Origin: Parafrankia sp. EUN1f | GTDB taxonomy: Bacteria; Actinomycetota; Actinomycetes; Frankiales; Frankiaceae | Reading direction: 5' to 3' | DNA: 64,000 bases | Assembly (NCBI RefSeq): GCF_000177675.1 | Contig: NZ_ADGX01000017.1 | Span: forward strand, 1-64,000 | Shown here: positions 40,741 through 48,795 of the stretch, one piece after another | Position numbering within the stretch: the first letter of the stretch is position 1 | Layout: every line of letters begins with the position of its first letter | Program-made: the position numbers and the translations under genes | The notes under the pieces: model-generated | Database searches by the model: none | Seen by the model: only the letters and a program-made list of their open reading frames with translations | Told to the model about the DNA's origin: nothing

Positions 40741-41051
40741 TCCCCGTCATGCGCGATCGCGAACCGACGGCCCCACTCCTTGGCTTCCGCCAGACTGCGG
40801 GCCTCGATGAAGGCGAATCCTCCGACGACCTCCTTCGCCTCGGGGAAGGGCCCGTCGGTGATGCTGACCTCGCCGCCGTGGGCCTGGATGCGGGCTCCGT
40901 AGGCGCTTGGGAGCAGGCCGTCGGCCTGGAGCAGCACCCCGGACGCGGCGGCCTCCCGGAGGAACTCGCCCATCCGTCGCATCAGTTCGGGACTGGGCAG
41001 GTTGCCGGCTTCGAAGTACTCGTTCGACTTGCTCATGATCAGGAAACGCAT
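40683..41051 (-). CDS. YCII/DGPF-domain protein, ECF42 partner
   Basis: 122 residues, ATG at 41051 with GAGGAG about 9 nt upstream. The YCII fold is clear: MRFLIMSKSNEYFEAG, then GGEVSITDGPFPEAKEVVGGFAFIEARSLAEAKEWGRRFA, containing the family-naming DGPF. The C-terminus GDCDVE-type strand follows (HDGECDVEIRQV). DGPF proteins are co-encoded with ECF42 sigma factors and thought to modulate them or act as small enzymes. It overlaps the sigma gene start. Confidence 0.9.
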   Translation of the reverse strand: MRFLIMSKSNEYFEAGNLPSPELMRRMGEFLREAAASGVLLQADGLLPSAYGARIQAHGGEVSITDGPFPEAKEVVGGFAFIEARSLAEAKEWGRRFAIAHDGECDVEIRQVTGAGGPGDAS

Positions 41052-41402
41052 CGGTCGTTCTCCTCGTGTGGACCGCTCCGGCGGACTCGCGCCCTCGACG
41101 GCTGTCACCCCTACGTCGCGTGAGTGGGCCGGTTTTCGACATGCGGCGAACAGATGTTTCCAGGCCTTGACGCAGGGCGGCGGGCGTTGGGGAGCAGGCT
41201 ACGGCGCCGGCGGTGGTCGCCGGCGCGGGTCGCCGGCGCGATCTTCCGCCTTCCGCCTTCCGCCTTCCGTCGGTTGCCCCGCCCGGGCAGGTTCGTCGCG
41301 GCGCGGTGTCGAAACCGCCAGGCCGCCGATCGACGTACCGGTGCGACTGCCGCCGCAACATCACCCGTCAGATGCACCACATCAACATGAACAGGACCTG
41401 CC
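41052..41402. other. Divergent intergenic region with a short tandem repeat
   Basis: 351 bp between the divergent DGPF and dihydrofolate-reductase-like genes. It contains a run of four 7-bp CTTCCGC units around 41243-41272 and GCCGGCG-rich sequence. No gene seen. Confidence 0.45.
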
Positions 41403-41969
41403 ATGCGCCTTCTGACCGCCAGCTACTTCATCTCGCTCGACGGCGTTGTCGACTCTCCGCAGACCTGGCACCTCCCGTACGCCAACGAGGAGGTGATGCA
41501 GGTCGTCGGCGAGGCCATCGCGGGGGTCGACGCGCTTCTCCTTGGCCGTCACACGTTCGAGGAGTGGAAGGCCTTCTGGCCCGGCCAGAGCGGCTACCCA
41601 CTGGCCGACTTCATCAACGGTGCGCACAAGTACGTCGCGACCGACACCCTCACCGATCTCGGCTGGGCACCGTCGACGATCCTTTCGGGGGACGTGGTCA
41701 CCCGGGTCGCCGACCTGAAGAGCTCCCCGGGCGGTGACATCGCCATCAACGGCAGTGCGACCCTGACCCGGCACCTGCTCCAGGCCGGGCTCGTCGACGA
41801 ACTGCGCCTGCTCGTGCACCCGCTCGTCGTCGGCAGGGGCAAGCACCTGTTCGAGACCGGCTCGGCGCCGGTCGGGCTGGCGCTGGAAAGCCAGCGGACC
41901 TTCGGCAACGGAGTGACCTACCAGGTCTACCGACCGGCTCTCGCCGCCAACGCCGCCAACGCCGCCTGA
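41403..41969 (+). CDS. Dihydrofolate-reductase-like protein (RibD C-terminal family)
   Basis: 188 residues. Family features: MRLLTASYFISLDGVVDSPQTW at the N-terminus, DALLLGRHTFEEWKAFWP for the nucleotide site, GDIAINGSATLTRHLLQAGLVDELRLLVHPLVVGRGKHLF, and VTYQVYRP. Probably an NADPH-dependent reductase of unknown substrate. The last ~10 residues are an AlaAsn repeat (AANAANAA). It is followed 41 nt later by an alpha/beta hydrolase on the same strand. Confidence 0.88.
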   Translation: MRLLTASYFISLDGVVDSPQTWHLPYANEEVMQVVGEAIAGVDALLLGRHTFEEWKAFWPGQSGYPLADFINGAHKYVATDTLTDLGWAPSTILSGDVVTRVADLKSSPGGDIAINGSATLTRHLLQAGLVDELRLLVHPLVVGRGKHLFETGSAPVGLALESQRTFGNGVTYQVYRPALAANAANAA

Positions 41970-42010
41970 GCCCACCGGCAACAAGCGATCTTCCGTATCT
42001 GGAGGGAACC

Positions 42011-42868
42011 ATGAGCACCACGTCGGCCGGCACCGGCTTCGAAACCACTATGGTCACGTCACGCGACGGCACGGTCATCGCCACGGATTCGATCGGCTCC
42101 GGCCCGCCGCTGATCCTTGTGGGCGGAGCCTTCAGCTACCGGCGATGGAAGGGCTTCGTCGACCTCGCGAGGCGGCTGTCCGACACGTTCACCGTGTTCG
42201 GCTATGACCGACGCGGGCGCGGCGAAAGCGGCAACGGCCCGTCGGACGCCGCCACCGACCTGGTGGCCCGAGAGGTGAACGACCTCGCTGCCGTCGCCAG
42301 GCTCGCCGGCCGCGATCCCCTCATCTTCGGGATGTCATCGGGTGGTGTCCTCGCTCTGCGCGCGGTCGCGGCTGGCGTGCCTGCCCGCGGGGTGGTCGTC
42401 TACCAGCCGCCGTTCGTGGTCACAGATTCGGGCACTGTCCCACCGGCCGACTTCGGATCCCACCTGGACGGGCTCATCGCCGAGGGCAGGCGCTCGGCAG
42501 CCGTCCACTACTTCATGACGAGGGGCATGGGCGCGCCGGTGCCGATCGTCGCGTTCATGCGGTTGGCGCCGTTCTGGAAGGACCTCAAGGCCGTCGCGCA
42601 CACCCTTCCCGCCGACGTCGCCGTCATGGGCGGGACGGTCCAAGGAATGCCGCTCGACCTCGACCCCTGGAACCGGGTCGAGGTACCCGTGCTCGTCCTC
42701 GACGGAGGCAGGAGCCCGAAAGGCACCGCGCTCGCGGCGTCCCAACTCGTCAGCCGCCTGCCCGCCGCGGAGCGAGTCACCCTGACCGGGCAGGGGCACA
42801 ACGTGTCGATGGCGGCGCTCGAGGACGCGATTCGCGGGTTCGGCGCCGGACGCACGCCCGACTCCTGA
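42011..42868 (+). CDS. Alpha/beta hydrolase
   Basis: 285 residues. The nucleophile elbow is IFGMSSGGVLALRAV (G-x-S-x-G). The oxyanion region is LILVGGAFSYR, VFGYDRRGRGESG is the usual motif after strand 4, the acid is in VPVLVLDGGRSPKG, and the catalytic His is in LTGQGHNVS. GGAGGGAACC directly precedes the ATG at 42011. Substrate unknown. It is probably co-transcribed with the preceding reductase-like gene. Confidence 0.9.
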   Translation: MSTTSAGTGFETTMVTSRDGTVIATDSIGSGPPLILVGGAFSYRRWKGFVDLARRLSDTFTVFGYDRRGRGESGNGPSDAATDLVAREVNDLAAVARLAGRDPLIFGMSSGGVLALRAVAAGVPARGVVVYQPPFVVTDSGTVPPADFGSHLDGLIAEGRRSAAVHYFMTRGMGAPVPIVAFMRLAPFWKDLKAVAHTLPADVAVMGGTVQGMPLDLDPWNRVEVPVLVLDGGRSPKGTALAASQLVSRLPAAERVTLTGQGHNVSMAALEDAIRGFGAGRTPDS

Positions 42869-43052
42869 ACGGACGGCCGCAGGGGCAGACAGCCGGCGCT
42901 GGTGTGGGCCGCACGGAAGATCCGGCGACGGGTGCACTGGATGTCGAACGGGTGAATATAGATTGAAGTCGGTGTCGGGGAATCGGCGACAAAATGCGTC
43001 GGGAAGTACTGTGGCGTGGACAGCAGCTCGGGCAAGAAATGAAAGGACAGCA

Positions 43053-43553
43053 ATGAGGCGCGTCTTCACGTCATTTCGGCTGGTTGCCCTGTTCGTGGCC
43101 GCTTTTGTCGGCATGGTACTCGCTCCCGGAGCGGCATTGGCGGCCGCTCCGGAGCCCACCGGTTCGTTCTCCGTCGTCGCGGACGACTGCCTGTTCGGCT
43201 ACACCAAGGGCGAGCTTTCCTGGCGCACCCTCGGCACCCCCGGAGTTCCGGTCGTGGACGTCAGGGGATCGGTCTACGACATGTACAACAACGTGTGTCT
43301 GCCCATCCGCGACGACGGGCTTCGTACCACCGCGTTCTTCACCGCCTACAGCGGCACCGTGCCGGTGGACCTGGCGGCACGGCAGGTGGACAACGGGGAG
43401 CGCGCATTCGCGTTCACGCTCCAGCCCGGTGGCCTCGTGGGCACCATCGACCACGTGACCATCCGGGTCTGCCGTACCGCCGTCCCCGGCGCGGTGGCTC
43501 CGTCCTCCAGCTACTGCGGCGCGCCGCAGACCTTCTACGCCCCGACCCGGTAG
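43053..43553 (+). CDS. Small secreted protein of unknown function
   Basis: 166 residues from ATG 43053 with AAAGGA about 6 nt upstream. The signal peptide (FRLVALFVAAFVGMVLAPGAALAAAPEP) has a likely cut after ALAA. The mature ~135 residues include cysteines in DDCLFGY, NNVCLPI, RVCRTA and SYCGAP, an even number that could form two disulphides. The pattern of alternating strands suggests a beta-sandwich. I do not recognise a family. Confidence 0.75.
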   Translation: MRRVFTSFRLVALFVAAFVGMVLAPGAALAAAPEPTGSFSVVADDCLFGYTKGELSWRTLGTPGVPVVDVRGSVYDMYNNVCLPIRDDGLRTTAFFTAYSGTVPVDLAARQVDNGERAFAFTLQPGGLVGTIDHVTIRVCRTAVPGAVAPSSSYCGAPQTFYAPTR

Positions 43554-43620
43554 TCACGGCGCGGTGTCCGGCGCACCGGGACTGGCAAAGGCCACCGAGA
43601 CGGCCTGAGGCCTTGGATGA

Positions 43621-43649
43621 GGGCGACCACGGCCTGTCCGTGGTCGCCC
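43621..43649. terminator. Stem-loop between convergent genes
   Basis: GGGCGACCACGG (43621-43632) pairs perfectly with CCGTGGTCGCCC (43638-43649) around CCTGT. It lies 7 nt from the stop of the minus-strand binding-protein gene and after the secreted-protein gene; probably bidirectional. Confidence 0.8.
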
Positions 43650-43655
43650 CGGGCA

Positions 43656-44999
43656 CTACGAGATCTTCGCGATGGCGCCGCAGGAGAGGGCCGGCGCGCT
43701 CCACTTGCCGTCCTTGAGGTGGGCGAGTGTTCCGCAGGGTGATGCGGCGACATGGTTCAGCGGCCAGCGGGTCTCCGGTACCGCCCCGGTGACGTAGTTG
43801 GTGTAGTCGCCGTTGAGGGTCTTCAGCAGCGCATCGACGGTGAGGTCACGCCCGACCTTCTGCAGGGCCGTGACGAGCATGTCGGCCGCCCAGTAGCCGG
43901 CCATCGCCGGCAGGCTGTCCGGCAGGTCCGGGGCGTACGCCTTGAAGTCCGTCAGCATCTGGTTGATGCCGGCGATGTCCGTGGACAGACCAGGCTGCCA
44001 CTGCATGACCGCGTAGGTGTCCGCGAGCTCCTTCGCCCCGGCCAGGCGCGGGTCGTAGAAGGGGGTGAGCAGGATTCCGTCGTACCCGGCCGCGCGGAAG
44101 GCGCCGAGCAGCTTCACGGCGTCACCGACCGGCGTGACCATGAACACCGCCGCCGGCGGCGCACCCTGGTCGGCGGTCATGACCGCCTGGACGATCGGAG
44201 TCGGGTCGGAAAGGCCGGAGACGGGGATCGGTGTCTTCTCGTAGACGACGTCGAATCCGGCGGCCTGGAATCCCTGGGCCACGGTGATGTTTCCCTGGCG
44301 AGCGGCGTCGTTGTCGATGCCGATCATCGCGATGCTCTTCGGGGATCCCGCTGGGATGAGGGCGTTCACCATCGCGGGCGGCCCGGTGTTCACCGAGATC
44401 CGCTGCTCGGCGGTGGGTGTCTGACAACCGACGATGCTGAAGCCGATGGCGTTTCCGCAGAAACCGCTTTCGGTTCCCCAGCCGAAGAACGGTGTGACCT
44501 CTTTGCAGAACGTGTCGAGGTAGCTGGACGTCGTGGTGAGCACCGGTGCCGCGGCGAAGACCTCCTCCCGCGACACGAGCGAGGTGGCCTGGGCGGAGTT
44601 GCGCGCCGGATCCGAGCCGTCGTCGCGCACGCCGATGTAGTCGATCTTGCGGCCGGCTATCCCACCCTCGGCGTTCGCGCGGGCGAATCGCGCCTTTGCG
44701 CCCGCGTCGGCGTCACCGAACGCGATGCCGCTGGGGCTCGTCACCGTCGCCAGTCCACCGATCTTGATGGACGTGTCGGTGACACCGCGAGTGGGGTTCG
44801 AGGCCTTGCCCTGGCAGTCCAACGAGGCCGGGTCGACGGTGACGTCGGTCTGGTTCCAGCCGTGGTCCGCGCCGAGCTTGAGCAGGGCCGGATCCACGGC
44901 GGCGGTGTCGTTGCCGCTGTCCCCGCCGCCGCATCCGGCGATTCCGACAACACCTGCCACAGCCAGGATCAGCACCGATTTCCTGAATAACCTTCGCAC
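43656..44999 (-). CDS. Type-1 periplasmic-binding lipoprotein (branched-chain amino acid / amide family)
   Basis: 447 residues from GTG at 44999, chosen because GAGAGGAAACC precedes it and the signal peptide with lipobox (VVGIAGCGGG) begins there. The fold shows in TDTSIKIGGLATVTSPSGIAFGDADAGAKARFARANAEGGIAGRKIDYIGVRDDGSDPARN, IAMIGIDNDAARQGNITVAQGFQAAGFDV and LTPFYDPRLAGAKELADTYAVMQW. No permease or ATPase gene is adjacent, so it is an orphan receptor or serves a distant transporter. Element E6 lies 107-178 nt upstream. Confidence 0.88.
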   Translation of the reverse strand: MRRLFRKSVLILAVAGVVGIAGCGGGDSGNDTAAVDPALLKLGADHGWNQTDVTVDPASLDCQGKASNPTRGVTDTSIKIGGLATVTSPSGIAFGDADAGAKARFARANAEGGIAGRKIDYIGVRDDGSDPARNSAQATSLVSREEVFAAAPVLTTTSSYLDTFCKEVTPFFGWGTESGFCGNAIGFSIVGCQTPTAEQRISVNTGPPAMVNALIPAGSPKSIAMIGIDNDAARQGNITVAQGFQAAGFDVVYEKTPIPVSGLSDPTPIVQAVMTADQGAPPAAVFMVTPVGDAVKLLGAFRAAGYDGILLTPFYDPRLAGAKELADTYAVMQWQPGLSTDIAGINQMLTDFKAYAPDLPDSLPAMAGYWAADMLVTALQKVGRDLTVDALLKTLNGDYTNYVTGAVPETRWPLNHVAASPCGTLAHLKDGKWSAPALSCGAIAKIS

Positions 45000-45105
45000 C
45001 TGGTTTCCTCTCTTCTGTGAAACCGGACATCGTGTGTCAGGGCCCTGCCCGTCGAGGGCCAAGATGCCCGCGGCGCCGTCGTCCTCGCCGCGAGCCCCGG
45101 TCGTC

Positions 45106-45177
45106 ATGAGCCTTTTCCGGCGTCGACGCGGACCTGCGACGACCCTGAATGGCAAACGTGAGATGGAAAAGGCTCAA
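45106..45177 (+). repeat. 70-bp inverted-repeat element E6
   Basis: ATGAGCCTTTTCCGGC then GTCG; 3' side CGTGA then GATGGAAAAGGCTCAAT. The outer 11 bp pair perfectly; the inner GGC/GAT pair has one wobble and one mismatch. It ends 3 nt from the mscR stop. In reverse orientation it lies in the upstream region of the binding-protein gene. Confidence 0.82.
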
Positions 45178-45180
45178 TGG

Positions 45181-46263
45181 TCATGGGATGACCACCGAGC
45201 GCAGGACGTCTCCGGTGTGCATCCTGGAGAACGCCGCTTCGACGCCGTCCAGCGAGATCTCCTCGGTGACGAAGGCGTCCAGGCCGAGCCGGCCCTGAAG
45301 ATAGAGATCGATGAGCATCGGAAAATCCCGCGACGGCAGGCAGTCGCCATACCAGGACGACTTCAGCGCGCCGCCGCGACCGAACACGTCGAGCAGTGGC
45401 AGTTCGAGAGTCATCTCCGGCGTGGGGACGCCGACCAGGACGACGGTGCCAGCCAGGTCGCGGGCGTAGAAGGCCTGTCGGTAGGTTTCCGGGCGGCCGA
45501 CGGCGTCGATCACGACATCGGCACCGAAGCCGTCGGTGATCTCCCGGATGGCGGCGACCGGGTCGAGTTCCTTCGCGTTGACGGTGTGGGTCGCGCCGAA
45601 GCCCTTCGCCCACTCGAGCTTGCGGGGATCGGTGTCCACCGCGATGATCTTGGCCGCGCCGGCGAGGTGGGCGCCGGCCACCGCGCCGTCTCCGACGCCG
45701 CCACAGCCGATCACCGCGACGCTGTCACCGCGGGTGACCCCGCCGGTGTTGACCGCCGCCCCGATACCGGCCATCACTCCGCAGCCGAGGAGCCCGGCTA
45801 CGGCCGGGCGTGCGGCGGGGGAGACCTTCGTGCACTGGCCGGCGTGTACCAGGGTCTTCTCGGCGAAGGCGCCGATGCCCAGGGCCGGTGACAGCGCCGT
45901 CCCGTCGGGCAGCGTCATGGGAACGGAGGCGTTGTGGGTGGCGAAGCAGTACCAGGGCCGGCCCCGCAGGCAGGCGCGGCAGGTGCCGCAGACCGCCCGC
46001 CAGTTGAGCACCACGAAGTCGCCGGGGGCCACGTCCGTCACGCCGGCGCCGACCGACTCGACCACTCCGGCGGCCTCGTGCCCCAACAGAAAGGGAAAGT
46101 CGTCGTTGATGCCACCGTCGCGGTAGTGCAGATCGGTGTGACAGACCCCGCAGGCCTGTATCCTGACGACCGCCTCGCCCGGGCCGGGATCGGGCACCAA
46201 AATGGTGGTCAGTTCTACCGGCCTGCCTTTTCCGCGGGCGATCACACCACGGACTTCCTGCAT
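45181..46263 (-). CDS. mscR: S-(hydroxymethyl)mycothiol dehydrogenase (mycothiol-dependent formaldehyde dehydrogenase)
   Basis: 360 residues. This is a close match to actinobacterial Msc[38 protein letters not shown] carries the catalytic-zinc Cys and His, and [22 protein letters not shown] is the structural-zinc Cys cluster. The NAD site is [31 protein letters not shown]. The enzyme oxidises the mycothiol-formaldehyde adduct and can reduce S-nitrosomycothiol. Start ATG at 46263. Element E7 ends 20 nt upstream. Confidence 0.93.
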   Translation of the reverse strand: MQEVRGVIARGKGRPVELTTILVPDPGPGEAVVRIQACGVCHTDLHYRDGGINDDFPFLLGHEAAGVVESVGAGVTDVAPGDFVVLNWRAVCGTCRACLRGRPWYCFATHNASVPMTLPDGTALSPALGIGAFAEKTLVHAGQCTKVSPAARPAVAGLLGCGVMAGIGAAVNTGGVTRGDSVAVIGCGGVGDGAVAGAHLAGAAKIIAVDTDPRKLEWAKGFGATHTVNAKELDPVAAIREITDGFGADVVIDAVGRPETYRQAFYARDLAGTVVLVGVPTPEMTLELPLLDVFGRGGALKSSWYGDCLPSRDFPMLIDLYLQGRLGLDAFVTEEISLDGVEAAFSRMHTGDVLRSVVIP

Positions 46264-47040
46264 TATCGGTCTCCTCGGAACCCTCAGAATATTTTCCGTC
46301 TCACGGCGCGGGAGTGTCAGGGGCGCCGCAGGCGCGAGTCGACGATGGAAACGGCACCCGACAGATCCGCCCCGTGCCGCCATGCCGCCTTGTGAGACCC
46401 GCTGGCGGCCGGTCCAGGAACATCTGCGCATCGCGTTGAATCACCACCTCGGGCCGGTGGATAACGGGAATGTGGAACGAGAAAAATCGGCAAGCACAGT
46501 CGTGGAATCGCGGGAACGAGAGAGCTCGGGGTGCGCGGCCGTGGCGGGGCGAGGCCCGCGCCACGGCGAGCCTCGCGTCGTGCCACGCGCAGCCCGCACG
46601 TCGCAGTCGTTGCCCCGGTCGCTGCCTCGGCCTCCGCTCCGCGCGTCGCCGTCGCTGCCCCCGTCGCGGTCGAGATCGCCCCTGACGTGCTGTGCCGGCA
46701 GGGCGGTCACTCATCACCAGCTTCCAGAGGGGACAATGACACATATGATGGATCGATGTTTCTTCTGGGGCAACGTCCAATCCGGAGATCGATCGATCGC
46801 TGTGCGTAGTGGTTTTCTGATCCGGTCGCCTGGAGGATGGTGAGGTGACCGGTGCCGACCGGACGGCTCGGTGGTGCTCCGCGTCTGGCGGGGCCAGGAG
46901 GGGCGCGCGGCAACGGGCGGGCGCAACCGGGGTTACAGAGTGCAAGAACACTTCTTGACCCGCGGGGCCGCCGAGGGCGGGTAGGACAGTCCGGACGGGC
47001 AGGGCACAGGGCCGTGGTCAGGCAGCAGGGAGTGGCAGGC
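46264..47040. other. Long intergenic region between mscR and TetR genes
   Basis: 777 bp. E7 lies at its left end. A stretch around 46560-46690 is rich in CTCGG/CGTCGC near-repeats. The region 46735-46830 is less GC-rich (ATATGATGGATCGATG) and may carry the TetR promoter. No gene is supported; open frames here lack coding character. Confidence 0.45.
46284..46358 (-). repeat. 70-bp inverted-repeat element E7
   Basis: Minus strand: GGTGCCGTTTCCATC then GTCG, interior GACTCGCGCCTGCGGC, then CGTGA and GACGGAAAATATTCTGA. Only the core TTTCC(A)TC/GA(C)GGAAA still pairs; the outer arms have diverged. It lies 20 nt upstream of the mscR start in the usual orientation. Confidence 0.7.
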
Positions 47041-47670
47041 ATGGGTCGCAGAGGGTGGGCCGGCGTACCGCCGGCCGACGACGCCCAGGCGCGCGAACGC
47101 ATCATCGACGCCGCGATCCACAGCGTGGCGCTACGCGGGGCGGCGGGAACCACCCTGTCCAACGTCGCGACCGACCTCGGTGTCATCCGTAAGACGGTCT
47201 ACCGCTACTTCACGAGCACCGAGGAACTCTTCGCCGCCGTGTCAGACGCCGCGGCGGAACGCTTCGTGGCACAGTTCGAGGCGAACTTTCCCACGGACGT
47301 CGACGACATCGCCGATTTTCTGGTCGAGGCGATGGCGTTCATCATCGAGCGGTTCCCGGACGAGCCGCTGCTCATGCTGCTGCTCGCCGGCGGCTACCCC
47401 ACCACGTTCAGTCGGCGGATGATGGCGCCCGCCCAGATCGCCCGCGTGCGCACGATCCTTGTCAACCGGCGCGTGAACTGGGCGGAACTCGGCTACGACG
47501 ATGAGATGCTCGATCAGCTCGTCGAGCACGTGCTTCGGATCATGCAGTCACTGATCCTGGCCCCGCCCGACCCGCCCCGGACGGGACAGGAGCTGCGCAC
47601 CTACCTCCGCCGCTGGGTGGGTCCCGTCCTGTTCCCGGCTTCGCAGCGGGTCCCGCGTCCCGTCGGTTAG
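47041..47670 (+). CDS. TetR-family regulator
   Basis: 209 residues from ATG at 47041, with GGGAG about 8 nt upstream; an extension to 46852 has no protein-like sequence. The HTH is ARERIIDAAIHSVALRGAAGTTLSNVATDLGVIRKTVYRYFTSTEELFAAV. The ligand domain is all-helical (FLVEAMAFIIERFPDEPLLMLLLAGG, MLDQLVEHVLRIMQSLILAPP). It is divergent from mscR and convergent with the FGE gene. Ligand unknown. Confidence 0.88.
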   Translation: MGRRGWAGVPPADDAQARERIIDAAIHSVALRGAAGTTLSNVATDLGVIRKTVYRYFTSTEELFAAVSDAAAERFVAQFEANFPTDVDDIADFLVEAMAFIIERFPDEPLLMLLLAGGYPTTFSRRMMAPAQIARVRTILVNRRVNWAELGYDDEMLDQLVEHVLRIMQSLILAPPDPPRTGQELRTYLRRWVGPVLFPASQRVPRPVG

Positions 47671-47701
47671 CCGCCCGGGGTGTGCTGTCACTGCTGCCGA
47701 C

Positions 47702-48631
47702 TCAGGCCGCCACCCGGAATCCGATGTTGCCGGCTGAGCTGTCGGGGGTGTTCGAGCTGCGCGCGGCGACGCGATAACGGTTGCAGTAGGACGAGTGACA
47801 CATGTGCGAGCCGCCGCGCATGACCTTGGCGAGGCCACCGGGCGGCCCGGTCGGATTCGTACGCGGGCCGGTGGTGTGAAAGTCGGCGCTGAACCAGTCC
47901 GCGCACCATTCCCAGACATTGCCGACGACGTTGTAGAGGCCGTGGCCGTTGGGACGGTAGGCCTTGGCCGGGGCGGTGCCCAGGTAGCCGTCCGCCCCCG
48001 TGTTCACCGTCGGGAAGACGCCCTGCCAGATGTTGCACTGGTGCCGACCCTTCGGCATCAGTTCATCACCCCACGGGTAACGGCGCTGCTCCAGGCCGCC
48101 GCGCGCGGCGTACTCCCACTCGGCCTCGGACGGCAGGCGGGTGCCCGCCCAGGCGCAGTAGGCCTGCGCGTCGTTCCACGAGACGTGCACGACGGGATGG
48201 TTCTGGCGCGATGCGATGGACGAGCCAGGTCCTTCGGGGTGTTTCCAGAACGCCCCGGCCACCGCGTGCCACCAGGGCACCTCGTGGACGACGGGCGAGT
48301 TCCTGCTGACCTCTTCGGAAAGGAAGCCCTCGAAGACGAAGGAGAAATCGTGACGCTCCGCGTCGGTGGCGTACCCGGTCGCCTTGACGAACGTGGCGAA
48401 CTGGGCGTTGGTCACCGTCGTCGCCTCGATGGCGAAGGGGCTCAGGTCGATCTCCCGGACCGGCCCTTCGCCGTCCGCGGGGTAGCCCTCCTCATCCTCG
48501 GTACCCATGAGGAAACGCCCGCCGGGAAGCTTGATCATCCGCGTCGTGCGGGCGCCGGCTGCTCGGATGGGCGCCGCCGCGCCTCCGGCGGTGCCGGGAT
48601 CGCGGCCGGGGGTGCAGCAGGAAGCAGACAT
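47702..48631 (-). CDS. Formylglycine-generating enzyme (sulfatase maturase, SUMF1 family)
   Basis: 309 residues, ATG at 48631. FGE-fold motifs: MIKLPGGRFLMGTEDEEGYPADGEGPVREIDLSPFAIEATTVTNAQF, HPVVHVSWNDAQAYCAWAGTRLPSEAEWEYAARGG and YNVVGNVWEWCADWF. The C-terminal RGGSHMCHSSYCNRYRVAARSSNTPDSS contains C278 and C283, the copper-binding pair of aerobic FGEs. It oxidises the sulfatase cysteine to formylglycine using oxygen. The target is most likely the sulfatase encoded next upstream (48796-50223), whose CAPSR motif fits. Element E8 lies between the two genes. Confidence 0.95.
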   Translation of the reverse strand: MSASCCTPGRDPGTAGGAAAPIRAAGARTTRMIKLPGGRFLMGTEDEEGYPADGEGPVREIDLSPFAIEATTVTNAQFATFVKATGYATDAERHDFSFVFEGFLSEEVSRNSPVVHEVPWWHAVAGAFWKHPEGPGSSIASRQNHPVVHVSWNDAQAYCAWAGTRLPSEAEWEYAARGGLEQRRYPWGDELMPKGRHQCNIWQGVFPTVNTGADGYLGTAPAKAYRPNGHGLYNVVGNVWEWCADWFSADFHTTGPRTNPTGPPGGLAKVMRGGSHMCHSSYCNRYRVAARSSNTPDSSAGNIGFRVAA

Positions 48632-48704
48632 GGGTTTCTCTTCGTTTTCTCGTCGTCGGACCGGTCGCGGTGGCCCGTCCCGTGGGGTCGGACCACCGCC
48701 ACCA

Positions 48705-48777
48705 GTGACCCTTCTCCGTCTCACCGCCCACAGCCAGGGATTCCGCGAGTCCGCGTCGACGACGGAGAAAGCTCCGG
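48705..48777 (-). repeat. 70-bp inverted-repeat element E8
   Basis: Minus strand: GAGCTTTCTCCGTC then GTCG, interior, then GGTGA and GACGGAGAAGGGTCA. The pair TTCTCCGTC/GACGGAGAA replaces TTTTCCATC/GATGGAAAA of other copies at two paired positions, so both arms changed together. It lies 73 nt before the FGE start and 18 nt past the sulfatase stop. Confidence 0.8.
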
Positions 48778-48795
48778 TGAGCCTTGCGCGGGCCG

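Noticed and set aside
41243-41272. CTTCCGC tandem units as a regulatory array
   Set aside because: Only about four short units in GC-rich intergenic DNA, with no symmetry or second site; simple slippage is enough.
46384-46843. Long open frames between mscR and TetR on both strands
   Set aside because: Their composition is Arg/Ala/Pro-biased and overlapping in several frames, with no conserved motif or start signal.
46852-47040. Extended N-terminus of the TetR protein
   Set aside because: The added 63 residues are Gly/Arg-rich and unlike TetR proteins; the ATG at 47041 has a better ribosome binding site and the usual distance to the HTH.
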